Below are positions 51,722 to 58,606 of a stretch of 64,000 nucleotides of DNA, piece after piece (within the stretch, counting starts at the first letter, position 1; each line of letters opens with the position of its first letter). The position numbers were made by a program, and so were the translations under genes. This DNA is from Streptomyces abyssomicinicus. GTDB taxonomy: Bacteria; Actinomycetota; Actinomycetes; Streptomycetales; Streptomycetaceae. The notes beneath the pieces were generated by a model. It saw only the letters and a list, made by a program, of their open reading frames with translations. It did no database searches and was not told the DNA's origin. Location: NCBI RefSeq assembly GCF_008974245.1, contig NZ_BBZI01000007.1, positions 763,629-827,628 on the forward strand. The letters run 5' to 3'.

Positions 51722-52909
51722 TCACACGTCCAGCGCGGTCGAGGGGAGCGGCCAGCCGGTGTACGCCTCGGCGAGGTAGGCGCGGCCGGCCTCCGACTCG
51801 ACGACCGTGCGCAGTTCGCCGATCTGCCGCATGCGGTCGAAGTCGTCCGATCCGGGCAGCAGATGCAGCATGCTCGTCATCCACCACGAGAAGTGCTGCG
51901 CCTTCCAGACCCGTCGCCGGGCGGTCTCCGGGAACGCGTCGAGGGGACCCTCGTCCCGGTCGAGCAGCAGTGCGCGCAGGGCGTCGGTGAGCAGGACGAC
52001 GTCGGCGACGGCGAGGTTCATGCCCTTGGCGCCGGTCGGGGGCACGGTGTGCGCCGCGTCGCCCACCAGAACCACCCGGCCGCGGCGCGACTCGTGCGCG
52101 ACGAAGCTGCGGAAACGCAGCACGTCCCGCTGGAAGACGCGGCCCTCCGTCAGCGTGGTGCCGGGGACCCGCGACTGCAGGATCTCCCACAGCCGCTCCT
52201 CGGTGTACGCCTCGGGGTCCGTCAGCGGGTCGCACTGGAAGTACATGCGCTGCACACCGGGGCTGCGCCGGCTGATCAGGGCGAAACCGTCGGGGGAGTT
52301 GCTGTAAATCAGTTCCTCAGCGCTGGGCGGCGCCTCGCAAAGGATGCCGAACCAGGCGAAGGGGTACTCCCGGAAGTGGCCCCCGCGCGAGCCGCTGACC
52401 GCTTCCCGCGCGACGCTCCGTGAGCCGTCCGCGCCCACCACGACATCGGCCTCGATCTCCACCCGGTTGCCCTCGGCGTCCCGGGCGATCACCCGGGGCC
52501 GGTCCGTCCCGGCGTCCTCCACGCGTTCGGCGGTCACCTGGAACCGCAGGTCCTGCCCGGCCGCCAGGCGCGCGGCGACCAGATCCTTCAGCACCTCGTG
52601 CTGGGGGTAGAGCCACACCGCGCGGCCGACGGTCTCCGCGAAGTCGATCCGGTGGCCCTCGCCGTCGAACCGGAGCTCGATGCCCTCGTGCTTCTGCCCG
52701 ACGGTCAGGACGCGGTCCGACGCCCCGGTGCGGTCGAGGACCTCCACCGTGCCCTGTTCGAGGATGCCGGCCCGGATGGTGGTCTCGATCTCCGCGCGGC
52801 TGCGGGAGTCGACGACGACCGACTCGATGCCGTGCCGGCCGAGCAGGTGGGACAGCAGCAGACCGGCGGGGCCTGCGCCGATGACGGCGACACGGGTACG
52901 GACGGGCAT
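51722..52909 (-). CDS. pobA: 4-hydroxybenzoate 3-monooxygenase
   Basis: A 395-residue flavoprotein monooxygenase converting 4-hydroxybenzoate to protocatechuate. It has the Rossmann GAGPAGLLLSHLLG (residues ~10-23), the PHBH-specific ETTIRAGILEQGTVEVL (~40-57), DG-motif VGADGSRSVAREAV near 160, and GDAAHTVPPTGAKGMNLAVADV near 283. Strong GAAGGAGA ribosome-binding site 6 nt before the ATG. The IclR regulator upstream on the same strand probably controls it, through the palindrome at 52973. The protocatechuate ring-cleavage genes are not in the window. Confidence 0.92.
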   Translation of the reverse strand: MPVRTRVAVIGAGPAGLLLSHLLGRHGIESVVVDSRSRAEIETTIRAGILEQGTVEVLDRTGASDRVLTVGQKHEGIELRFDGEGHRIDFAETVGRAVWLYPQHEVLKDLVAARLAAGQDLRFQVTAERVEDAGTDRPRVIARDAEGNRVEIEADVVVGADGSRSVAREAVSGSRGGHFREYPFAWFGILCEAPPSAEELIYSNSPDGFALISRRSPGVQRMYFQCDPLTDPEAYTEERLWEILQSRVPGTTLTEGRVFQRDVLRFRSFVAHESRRGRVVLVGDAAHTVPPTGAKGMNLAVADVVLLTDALRALLLDRDEGPLDAFPETARRRVWKAQHFSWWMTSMLHLLPGSDDFDRMRQIGELRTVVESEAGRAYLAEAYTGWPLPSTALDV

Positions 52910-52972
52910 CTCGTCTCCTTCGGGGTCGGGGATGGCAGGAGTCTGGCGCGCGGCGGGCCCGTTGACGACCGG

Positions 52973-52993
52973 GCTTCCCGTTCAACGGGAAGC
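52973..52993. promoter_or_regulatory. Putative IclR/PobR operator upstream of pobA
   Basis: Perfect inverted repeat GCTTCCCGTT-C-AACGGGAAGC, centred 74 nt upstream of the pobA ATG. IclR-type PobR proteins bind inverted repeats near the pobA promoter. Binding inferred. Confidence 0.6.
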
Positions 52994-53100
52994 GATCTTC
53001 GACCGCCCCCGGTCCCGCGGCCCGTCCCGCACCCCTGCGGACGCCGCGCCGTTCCTCGTTACCTCGTCCGCCATTCCCCCCGTTCCTCGTCCCTGTTCCG

Positions 53101-53128
53101 CCGTCCGCCGTCCGCCGTCCGCCGTCCG
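53101..53128. repeat. Four tandem copies of CCGTCCG
   Basis: A perfect 7-bp repeat with partial copies on both sides, within the 277-bp spacer between the iclR-type gene and pobA. No gene lies in that spacer. Confidence 0.8.
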
Positions 53129-53186
53129 CCGTTGGCTGTCCGGACGTCCGGCGCGTGCGACGGCGTCCACGAGCGGTGCGCGGGGT

Positions 53187-53942
53187 CTACGGACGGTGCG
53201 CGCCGACCGCCGCGGAGATGCCCGCGGCCGCGGTCCGAAGCTCGTCCACGGCCACGCGGGTGGGAGCCTCGCGGGGGAGGACGACCGACAGCGCGGCGAT
53301 CACCCGCCCGCGCCCTTCCCGTACCGGCACGGCCACCCCGGTCGACACGGCCTCGACCGTGCCCGGTGCGACGACGACACCCTCACGACGGATGCCGGCC
53401 AGGATCCGGCGCAGCCGAACCGGGTCGGTCACGGTCTCCGGCGACGCCGCCGCCAGAGGGCCCGCGAGGACGCGGTCCTGCAACTCCCGCGGGCCGTGAG
53501 CGAGCAGGACCAGCCCCGACGACGAGGCGTGCAGCGGAAGCCGGCCGGCGACCCGGGTGATGTTCGCGCCCGCCTGCGGATGGGACAGCCGCTCGACGAA
53601 GAGGGTCTCGTCGTTCTCCAGCACGGCGAGCTGCGTGTGCTCCCGCACCCGTGCCTGCACCCGCTCCATGAACGGCAGAGCCGCCTGGCGCAGACGCAGG
53701 GCGTGCGAACCGCGCAGGGCCAGCTCCCACAGCCGCATACCCAGGCGCACCCGGTGCTCCTCGTCGCGTTCCAGCAGCCCGCACTCCACGAGGTCGGCCA
53801 CGATGCGGTGGGCGGTGGACGAGGGCAGCTCCGCGCGCCGCCCGATCTCCGAAGCCGTCTGCACCGTGCGGTCGGTGTCGAACGTCTCCAGGACGCGGAC
53901 GATCCGTTCGGTGACCGCCTCGCCGGAAGGTGAATTCGCCAT
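53187..53942 (-). CDS. IclR-family regulator, probable PobR
   Basis: A 251-residue IclR protein: HTH at ~10-75 (VRVLETFDTDRTVQTASEIGRRAELPSSTAHRIVADLVECGLL) and effector domain (HTQLAVLENDETLFVERLSHP ... LPLHASSSGLVLLA ... GRVIAALSVVL). It lies directly upstream of pobA on the same strand, the usual place for the pobA regulator in Streptomyces. Ligand probably 4-hydroxybenzoate. The start ATG (53942) follows a weak ribosome-binding site. Confidence 0.82.
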   Translation of the reverse strand: MANSPSGEAVTERIVRVLETFDTDRTVQTASEIGRRAELPSSTAHRIVADLVECGLLERDEEHRVRLGMRLWELALRGSHALRLRQAALPFMERVQARVREHTQLAVLENDETLFVERLSHPQAGANITRVAGRLPLHASSSGLVLLAHGPRELQDRVLAGPLAAASPETVTDPVRLRRILAGIRREGVVVAPGTVEAVSTGVAVPVREGRGRVIAALSVVLPREAPTRVAVDELRTAAAGISAAVGAHRP

Positions 53943-54018
53943 GGGTCCGTCGTCGCTTTCGTCCCGTGCCGTGCGCCGCCCTCGGTTCGGCGCCCCCCCG
54001 CACACGGTGCCACAACGA

Positions 54019-54057
54019 GGGCGGCGCACCCCGACCTGGTGTCGGGGTGCGCCGCCC
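54019..54057 (-). terminator. Terminator of the ABC exporter operon
   Basis: 17-bp perfect stem (54019-54035 with 54041-54057; arm GGGCGGCGCACCCCGAC) and 5-nt loop, 45 nt past the permease stop. Confidence 0.85.
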
Positions 54058-54102
54058 GGGGAGCCGGCCGAGCCGCCGGGGTCCTGCCGCGGCTCCGGGA
54101 CC

Positions 54103-54891
54103 CTACTTCGGCTCCTGGTTGAACTTGGCGGTGGACCAGAAGTAGCCGAGGACGGCGAGGCCGGCGCACCAGGCGAGGGCGAGCCAGCCGTTGTGGCCGA
54201 TCTCCGTGCCGAGGAGCAGCCCGCGCAGGGTCTCGATGGCCGGGGTGAAGGGCTGGTACTCGGCGATCGGCTGGAACCAGCCCGGCATGGTCTCGACCGG
54301 GACGAAGGCGCTGGACAGGAGCGGGAGCAGGATCAGCGGCATCGCGGTGTTGCTGGCCGCCTCGGCGTTGGGGCTGATGAGGCCCATGCCGACGGCGATC
54401 CAGGTGAGCGCGGTGGCGAAGAGGACGAGCAGGCCGAGCGCGGCGAGCCATTCCAGGACGGTGGCGTCGGTGGACCGGAACCCGATGGCGACGGCGACCG
54501 CGCCGACCAGGAGGACGCTCGCCACGGACTGCAGGACGCTGCCGATGACGTGCCCGACGATGACCGAGCCCCGGTGGATGGCCATGGTGCGGAACCGGGC
54601 GATGATCCCCTCCGACATGTCGGTGGCGACGGACACGGCGGTGCCGATGGTGGTGGAGCCGATGGTCATCAGGAGCAGACCCGGGACGATGTAGGCGATG
54701 TACGCCGCCCGGCCGCCGTCGCCGCCCACGCCGGCGCTCATGGTCTCGCCGAAGATGTAGACGAAGAGCAGGAGCAGCATGATCGGCGTGAGCAGCAGGT
54801 TGAGGGTGAGCGACGGGTAGCGGCGGGCGTGCAGGAGGTTGCGGCGCAGCATGGTGGTGCTGTCGCGCAGGGCGAGGGAGAGGGTGCTCAT
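54103..54891 (-). CDS. ABC-2 type transporter permease (DrrB-like)
   Basis: A 262-residue permease with six TM helices: RYPSLTLNLLLTPIMLLLLFVY, then IVPGLLLMTIGSTTIGTAVSV, the conserved MSEGIIARFRTMAIHRGS loop, SVASVLLVGAVAVAIGF, LISPNAEAASNTAMPLILLPLLSSAFVP, and a last helix near 240. This is the DrrB/ABC-2 export type, which moves drugs or lipids out. It starts at the ATG overlapping the ATPase stop (ATGA), so it is coupled to it. Confidence 0.87.
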   Translation of the reverse strand: MSTLSLALRDSTTMLRRNLLHARRYPSLTLNLLLTPIMLLLLFVYIFGETMSAGVGGDGGRAAYIAYIVPGLLLMTIGSTTIGTAVSVATDMSEGIIARFRTMAIHRGSVIVGHVIGSVLQSVASVLLVGAVAVAIGFRSTDATVLEWLAALGLLVLFATALTWIAVGMGLISPNAEAASNTAMPLILLPLLSSAFVPVETMPGWFQPIAEYQPFTPAIETLRGLLLGTEIGHNGWLALAWCAGLAVLGYFWSTAKFNQEPK

Positions 54892-55880
54892 CGCGCGGTC
54901 TCCTTGTCGGTGGTGGTGTCGTCGGTGAGGGCGAAGAAGACGTCGTCGAGGTCGGGGGTGTGGACGGTGAGTTCGGTGGCTTCGATGCCGGCGGTGTCGA
55001 GGTGGTCGAGGAGGGTGCGCAGGGCGCGTTGGCTGCCGTCGTTGGGGACGCGGAGAGTGAGGGCGTCGGTGTCGGTGGTGGCGTCGGTGAGGAGGGTGGC
55101 GGCCCGTTGGTGGGTGGTGGGGTCGGTGAAGCGGAGCTGGACGTGGCCGCCGGGGATGATGCGCTTGAGTTCCTCGGCGGTGCCCTCGGCCGCGATGGTG
55201 CCGTTGTGGAGGACGGCGATGCGGTCGGCGAGCTGGTCGGCCTCCTCGAGGTACTGGGTGGTGAGGAAGACGGTGACGCCGCCGGTGACGAGTTCCCTGA
55301 TGATCTGCCACATGGTGTGGCGGGAGCGGGGGTCGAGGCCGGTGGTGGGTTCGTCGAGGAAGATGATGCGGGGGCTGCCGACGAGGGTCATGGCGATGTC
55401 GAGGCGCCGCTTCATGCCTCCGGAGTAGGTGGAGGCGGGCTTGTCGGCCGCGTCGAGCAGGTCGAAGCGCTCCAGCAGTTCGGCGGTGACGCGGCGGCCC
55501 TCCGCCTTGGGGAGGTGGTGGAGGTCGGCCATGAGGAGCATGTTCTCCGCGCCGGTGATCAGGCCGTCCACGGCGGAGAACTGGCCGGTGACGCCGATCG
55601 CCGCCCGCACGGCCTGCCCGGCCGTGGCGACGTCGTGGCCCGCGACCCGTGCCTGTCCGCCGTCGGCCGCTATCAGGGTGGAGAGGATCTTCACGACGGT
55701 GGTCTTGCCGGCGCCGTTCGGGCCGAGCAGTGCGAACACGGAACCGGCGGGGATGCGCAGGTCGATGCCGTCGAGGACGGTCTTGTCGCCGTAGGACTTG
55801 CGCAGGCCCACCGCGGACACGGCCGCGGGGGACTGGACACCGGCCTTGCTATTGGACGTGGGCATGACAGATGAAGGCAT
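54888..55880 (-). CDS. ABC transporter ATP-binding protein (DrrA-like)
   Basis: A 330-residue ATPase: Walker A GPNGAGKTT (~55-63), Q-loop TGQFSAVDGL, signature YSGGMKRRLD, Walker B IIFLDEPTTGLDP and a switch His region LTTQYLEEADQLAD, followed by the extra C-terminal DrrA-type domain (~215-330). It works with the permease next to it. The start ATG at 55880 has GGAGGG 6 nt upstream. Substrate is unknown; drug resistance is suggested only by family. Confidence 0.88.
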   Translation of the reverse strand: MPSSVMPTSNSKAGVQSPAAVSAVGLRKSYGDKTVLDGIDLRIPAGSVFALLGPNGAGKTTVVKILSTLIAADGGQARVAGHDVATAGQAVRAAIGVTGQFSAVDGLITGAENMLLMADLHHLPKAEGRRVTAELLERFDLLDAADKPASTYSGGMKRRLDIAMTLVGSPRIIFLDEPTTGLDPRSRHTMWQIIRELVTGGVTVFLTTQYLEEADQLADRIAVLHNGTIAAEGTAEELKRIIPGGHVQLRFTDPTTHQRAATLLTDATTDTDALTLRVPNDGSQRALRTLLDHLDTAGIEATELTVHTPDLDDVFFALTDDTTTDKETAR

Positions 55881-55982
55881 GAAGCCCTCCGTTTCGCGGG
55901 GTTTCGAAGGAGTGGGGTGTGCGGAGGAGCGGGCGCGGATGCCCGAGGGGTCCGTGGGCACGGACCCCTCGGCCGGCGGACG

Positions 55983-56828
55983 TCAGGCGCGGGCGCGGCG
56001 GATGTCGATGTTGCCGTGCCGGGTGCGGGCGCGGACCTTGACGGTGTCCTCCGCCCGCTCGGGGGCGTCGGACGCGGTGAGGTTGTTGCGGACCTGGCCG
56101 GAGGTGGAGCTGACGTCGAGCCAGGCGGCGGTCCCCTCGCGGACGCCGACCTCGATTGCCCCGAAGGACGTCTCCAACTGAGCTGTCCCCCGGGCCACTT
56201 CACCCACGCGCAGGGTGCCGTGCGCGGTGATCGCGGTGACCGAGTCCTCGACGCGCCGGATGTCGATGTCGCCGTTGGCGCCGCGGACCCGCAGTTCGCC
56301 GGTCGCGGCCTCGACGGTCGTGCTGCCGTGCGAGTTCTTCAGGACCGCGGGGCCGTCGATCACGCCCACGCGCAGGCTGCCGGAGCTCGTGGTGATCTCC
56401 GCCGATCCCTCGACGCGGTCCACGGTGATCGAGCCGTGCGAAGCGGTCAGCTTCAGCGGGCCGGTGGTGTCGAACCGCGCGTCGCCGGCGGAGGTCTTGG
56501 CGCTGACCTCGCCGAGCCGGCCCTCGCCGAGCACCTGGGTCCAGGAGCCGGTCACGTCGAGGTGCGAGCCCGTGGGCAGTTCGACGGTGACGTCGACGAC
56601 GCCGGTACGGCCGAGCAGGCGGCCGGACTTGGGCGTCCTGACCGTCAGCGCGCCGTTCGCGTAACGGACCTCGGTCTGGTCGGCCGCCCGGGTGTCCAGG
56701 TCCCGCTGGGGGTCGCGGGGGCGCACCTCGACGACGGTGTCGGAGCGGTCGCTGGCGGTGAACTGGATGGAACCGGCCTCCACGGTCGCGGTGACCGAGA
56801 TGGGCGAGGGGGTGTCGAAAGAAGGCAT
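55983..56828 (-). CDS. DUF4097-type beta-repeat protein
   Basis: A 281-residue all-beta protein made of ~20-residue repeats (GSITVDRVEGSAEIT, GSTTVEAATGELRVRGANGDIDI, GTLRVGEVARG), the DUF4097/adhesin-like right-handed helix type. No signal peptide or TM helix is seen, so it is cytosolic or anchored by partners. It lies between the HicB-like gene and the ABC genes in the same direction. Function unknown; the grouping with DrrAB-like transporters recurs in Streptomyces as far as I recall. Confidence 0.8.
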   Translation of the reverse strand: MPSFDTPSPISVTATVEAGSIQFTASDRSDTVVEVRPRDPQRDLDTRAADQTEVRYANGALTVRTPKSGRLLGRTGVVDVTVELPTGSHLDVTGSWTQVLGEGRLGEVSAKTSAGDARFDTTGPLKLTASHGSITVDRVEGSAEITTSSGSLRVGVIDGPAVLKNSHGSTTVEAATGELRVRGANGDIDIRRVEDSVTAITAHGTLRVGEVARGTAQLETSFGAIEVGVREGTAAWLDVSSTSGQVRNNLTASDAPERAEDTVKVRARTRHGNIDIRRARA

Positions 56829-56960
56829 GGCTGTCCCGTCCTCGTGGGTCTTCGTGACGTCCCCGCAGGTGGGACGCGGTGTGGGTGGAAGTGGAAGTGG
56901 TGCGGGATGAGCGGTGCGCTTGGGTGGTGCGGGTGCGGCGGTGCGGGCCGGTTCGGCCGG

Positions 56961-57479
56961 CTAGCGGACCCAGCCGGTGAAGCTCTGGCCGACGTTGCGG
57001 GTCCGCTCCGTGGTGCGCGGCCGGCCGCTGCCGTCGACCGCGGCCGAGACGGCCCGCACGAGCCAGGCGTTGACCGACAGTCCCTCCTGGCTCGCGGCCT
57101 CCTCGGCGCGCGCCTTGAGATGTGCCGGCAGACGCAGATTGACGCGGGCCGTGCCTCCCTCGTCGCCCTCGACGGGGGCCGGAGCCTTGAGGTGCTCGCC
57201 GGGCCCGGCCGGCTCCGCCGGCGCGCCGGCGTCGGCGGGCGGCGGCGTCACCACGAAGTCGGGGTCCAGCCCCCTCAGTCGTACGTCGACCGACCCCGGG
57301 GCGAGTTCGCGGGTGATCTCGCTCATCGCGGCGGAGAGCACGTTGAGCATGACCAGGCGGGTCGCCGACTCCAGCGGAGCGGTGAGCCTCTCGGCCAGTT
57401 CACGGGCTTGCTCGCCGCCGGCTTCGGCGGCCACCGCGAGTTCGCGGCGGAGTGTGTCGACATACGGGGTGAGGTCCAT
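56961..57479 (-). CDS. HicB-like RHH protein, probable autoregulator of the ABC/DUF4097 operon
   Basis: A 172-residue protein. Residues ~1-100 are helical and variable. Residues ~112-150 (ARVNLRLPAHLKARAEEAASQEGLSVNAWLVRAVSAAV) form a ribbon-helix-helix DNA-binding domain of the HicB/Arc type. No HicA toxin gene is adjacent. The promoter -10 CATTAT lies 6 nt before the ATG, and 11-bp-phased GRCRCC repeats cover it, so autorepression is likely. Expected to regulate the downstream DUF4097, ATPase and permease genes. Confidence 0.78.
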   Translation of the reverse strand: MDLTPYVDTLRRELAVAAEAGGEQARELAERLTAPLESATRLVMLNVLSAAMSEITRELAPGSVDVRLRGLDPDFVVTPPPADAGAPAEPAGPGEHLKAPAPVEGDEGGTARVNLRLPAHLKARAEEAASQEGLSVNAWLVRAVSAAVDGSGRPRTTERTRNVGQSFTGWVR

Positions 57480-57509
57480 GACGCCATAATGGCACCATCA
57501 TGGCGCCAT
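57480..57509. promoter_or_regulatory. Three 11-bp-phased GRCRCCAT repeats over the hicB-like promoter
   Basis: GACGCCAT (57480), GGCACCAT (57491) and GGCGCCAT (57502), spaced by exactly 11 bp. The -10 CATTAT (minus strand, 57486-57491) is inside the array. Such phasing suits an RHH repressor binding side by side on one DNA face. Confidence 0.75.
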
Positions 57510-57598
57510 GCGCAAGCAGGTGTCGGGTCTTCTCTCGCCATCACTCGGGCGTGCAGCTCTGACCTGCGGTTATGGGTGGTGCCGCGTTGAGTCACGAC

Positions 57599-57673
57599 GA
57601 CGCCATCCGACTTTTGGTGGCACCGCTTGGCGCCAAGTGGCACCACATGGCATCACGTGTGCCACACGGCGCC
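57599..57673. promoter_or_regulatory. Second array of 10-bp-phased GGCRYC repeats
   Basis: GGCACC 57619, GGCGCC 57629, GGCACC 57639, GGCATC 57649, then GGCGCC 57668, with a GACGCC at 57599. Four in a row are spaced exactly 10 bp. About 120 bp upstream of the first array; looping between the two by the RHH protein is conceivable. Confidence 0.7.
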
Positions 57674-57706
57674 ACAGCCGAAGCGTGCGTCGGCACGATC
57701 GTGCGT

Positions 57707-58456
57707 TCAGGGCCTCCGCCGCTGCGGCCACGCATAACCAAGCGCTCTGGCGTGCTCCGGAGATCCGCCGCAGACCTCCGATGCCCGACGTGGGTCACCC
57801 GCCGCCGCAAGTTGGTCAGCAAGCCTTTCGGCCTGACTTCCAGGGTCGTCATCGGAGACGTCAAGCACCATCCGGAACTGCAGCCATGGGCGATCTTCCC
57901 CGATGGCCGAGCGGCCCGGATGGAAGAGGAAAAGGTTGATCCGGTCGGGCTCCCACAGCCAGGCGGACACACCGCCTGGTTCACATTCCCATCGTGCAAG
58001 CCAGTCGGTGCGCTCTCCGAGGTCCAGTTCCAACAGCCGGGCGACGGTGCGTGCCGGCCACTCCCAGCTGTGGTCCGCAACGGCTCGCTCCACCTCTGTC
58101 GTGTAGTCCCGCGCGTCGAACCAGAGCTCAGGCAGGTCGACGTTGTCCTCGTCGGGGTTGCGCCACTCGCTCCAGATCACGTGGTCGCCGTCGCGCCGGA
58201 TGGTCACGTAGAGAGCGCCGCAGCACTCTTCGGTGCACGTTGCCTCGGCCAGCCGAACCTCGTGCGGTTCAGGGCCAGCCGTGAGAGGGCCGTCCGGCAG
58301 CAAGAGGTACCGGGGATCTTCGCCCGGCCCTTCTGTGAACACCTCGGCCAAGATGTCCTCACCGTCGACCAGCGGTCGGACCTCCACGCTTGCGCCTCTC
58401 CGCGGAAGATCAGGAACGACAACATGGAGGGTGAGGCGACGCTTCTCGGCGGTCAT
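57707..58456 (-). CDS. Hypothetical conserved-looking protein (possible immunity-like)
   Basis: A 249-residue acidic protein without signal peptide or TM helix. Notable segments are LTLHVVVPDLP at the start, ATCTEECCGALYVTIRRDGDHVIWSEWRNP (a double-Cys motif and an Ile-Trp-rich strand), and LWFDARDYTTEVERAV. I do not recognise a named family. The ATG has GACAAT 6 nt upstream, so a leaderless start is likely. A role as an immunity-type or stand-alone regulatory protein is speculation based on size and charge. Confidence 0.7.
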   Translation of the reverse strand: MTAEKRRLTLHVVVPDLPRRGASVEVRPLVDGEDILAEVFTEGPGEDPRYLLLPDGPLTAGPEPHEVRLAEATCTEECCGALYVTIRRDGDHVIWSEWRNPDEDNVDLPELWFDARDYTTEVERAVADHSWEWPARTVARLLELDLGERTDWLARWECEPGGVSAWLWEPDRINLFLFHPGRSAIGEDRPWLQFRMVLDVSDDDPGSQAERLADQLAAAGDPRRASEVCGGSPEHARALGYAWPQRRRP

Positions 58457-58501
58457 CGACGGATTGTCGGGCCTGCCGCGTGGAAATGTCGCGGCATGGC
58501 C

Positions 58502-58606
58502 TCACGGCAGATCGACGGGGCCGTAGAGGGCGGTCGGCTGCCCGGTCCGCAGGGCCCAGTAGCGGTCGCCGAAGCTCCAGTGCCACCACTCGGTCGGGTA
58601 GTTGAT
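58502..58606 (-). pseudogene. 3' remnant of a VanX-like D-Ala-D-Ala dipeptidase gene
   Basis: Thirty-four codons read INYPTEWWHWSFGDRYWALR then TGQPTALYGPVDLP-stop. The EWWH motif, which holds the catalytic Glu and zinc His of VanX, and the YPTEWWHWSFGDRYWA context are diagnostic of the M15D family. The rest of the gene is missing. The remnant abuts and slightly overlaps the stop of the Nudix-APH gene in another frame, marking a deletion or recombination joint. Confidence 0.85.

Noticed and set aside
57599..57673. CRISPR or transposon end repeats
   Set aside because: The 6-bp motifs at 10-bp spacing are too short; helical phasing near an RHH gene fits operators better.
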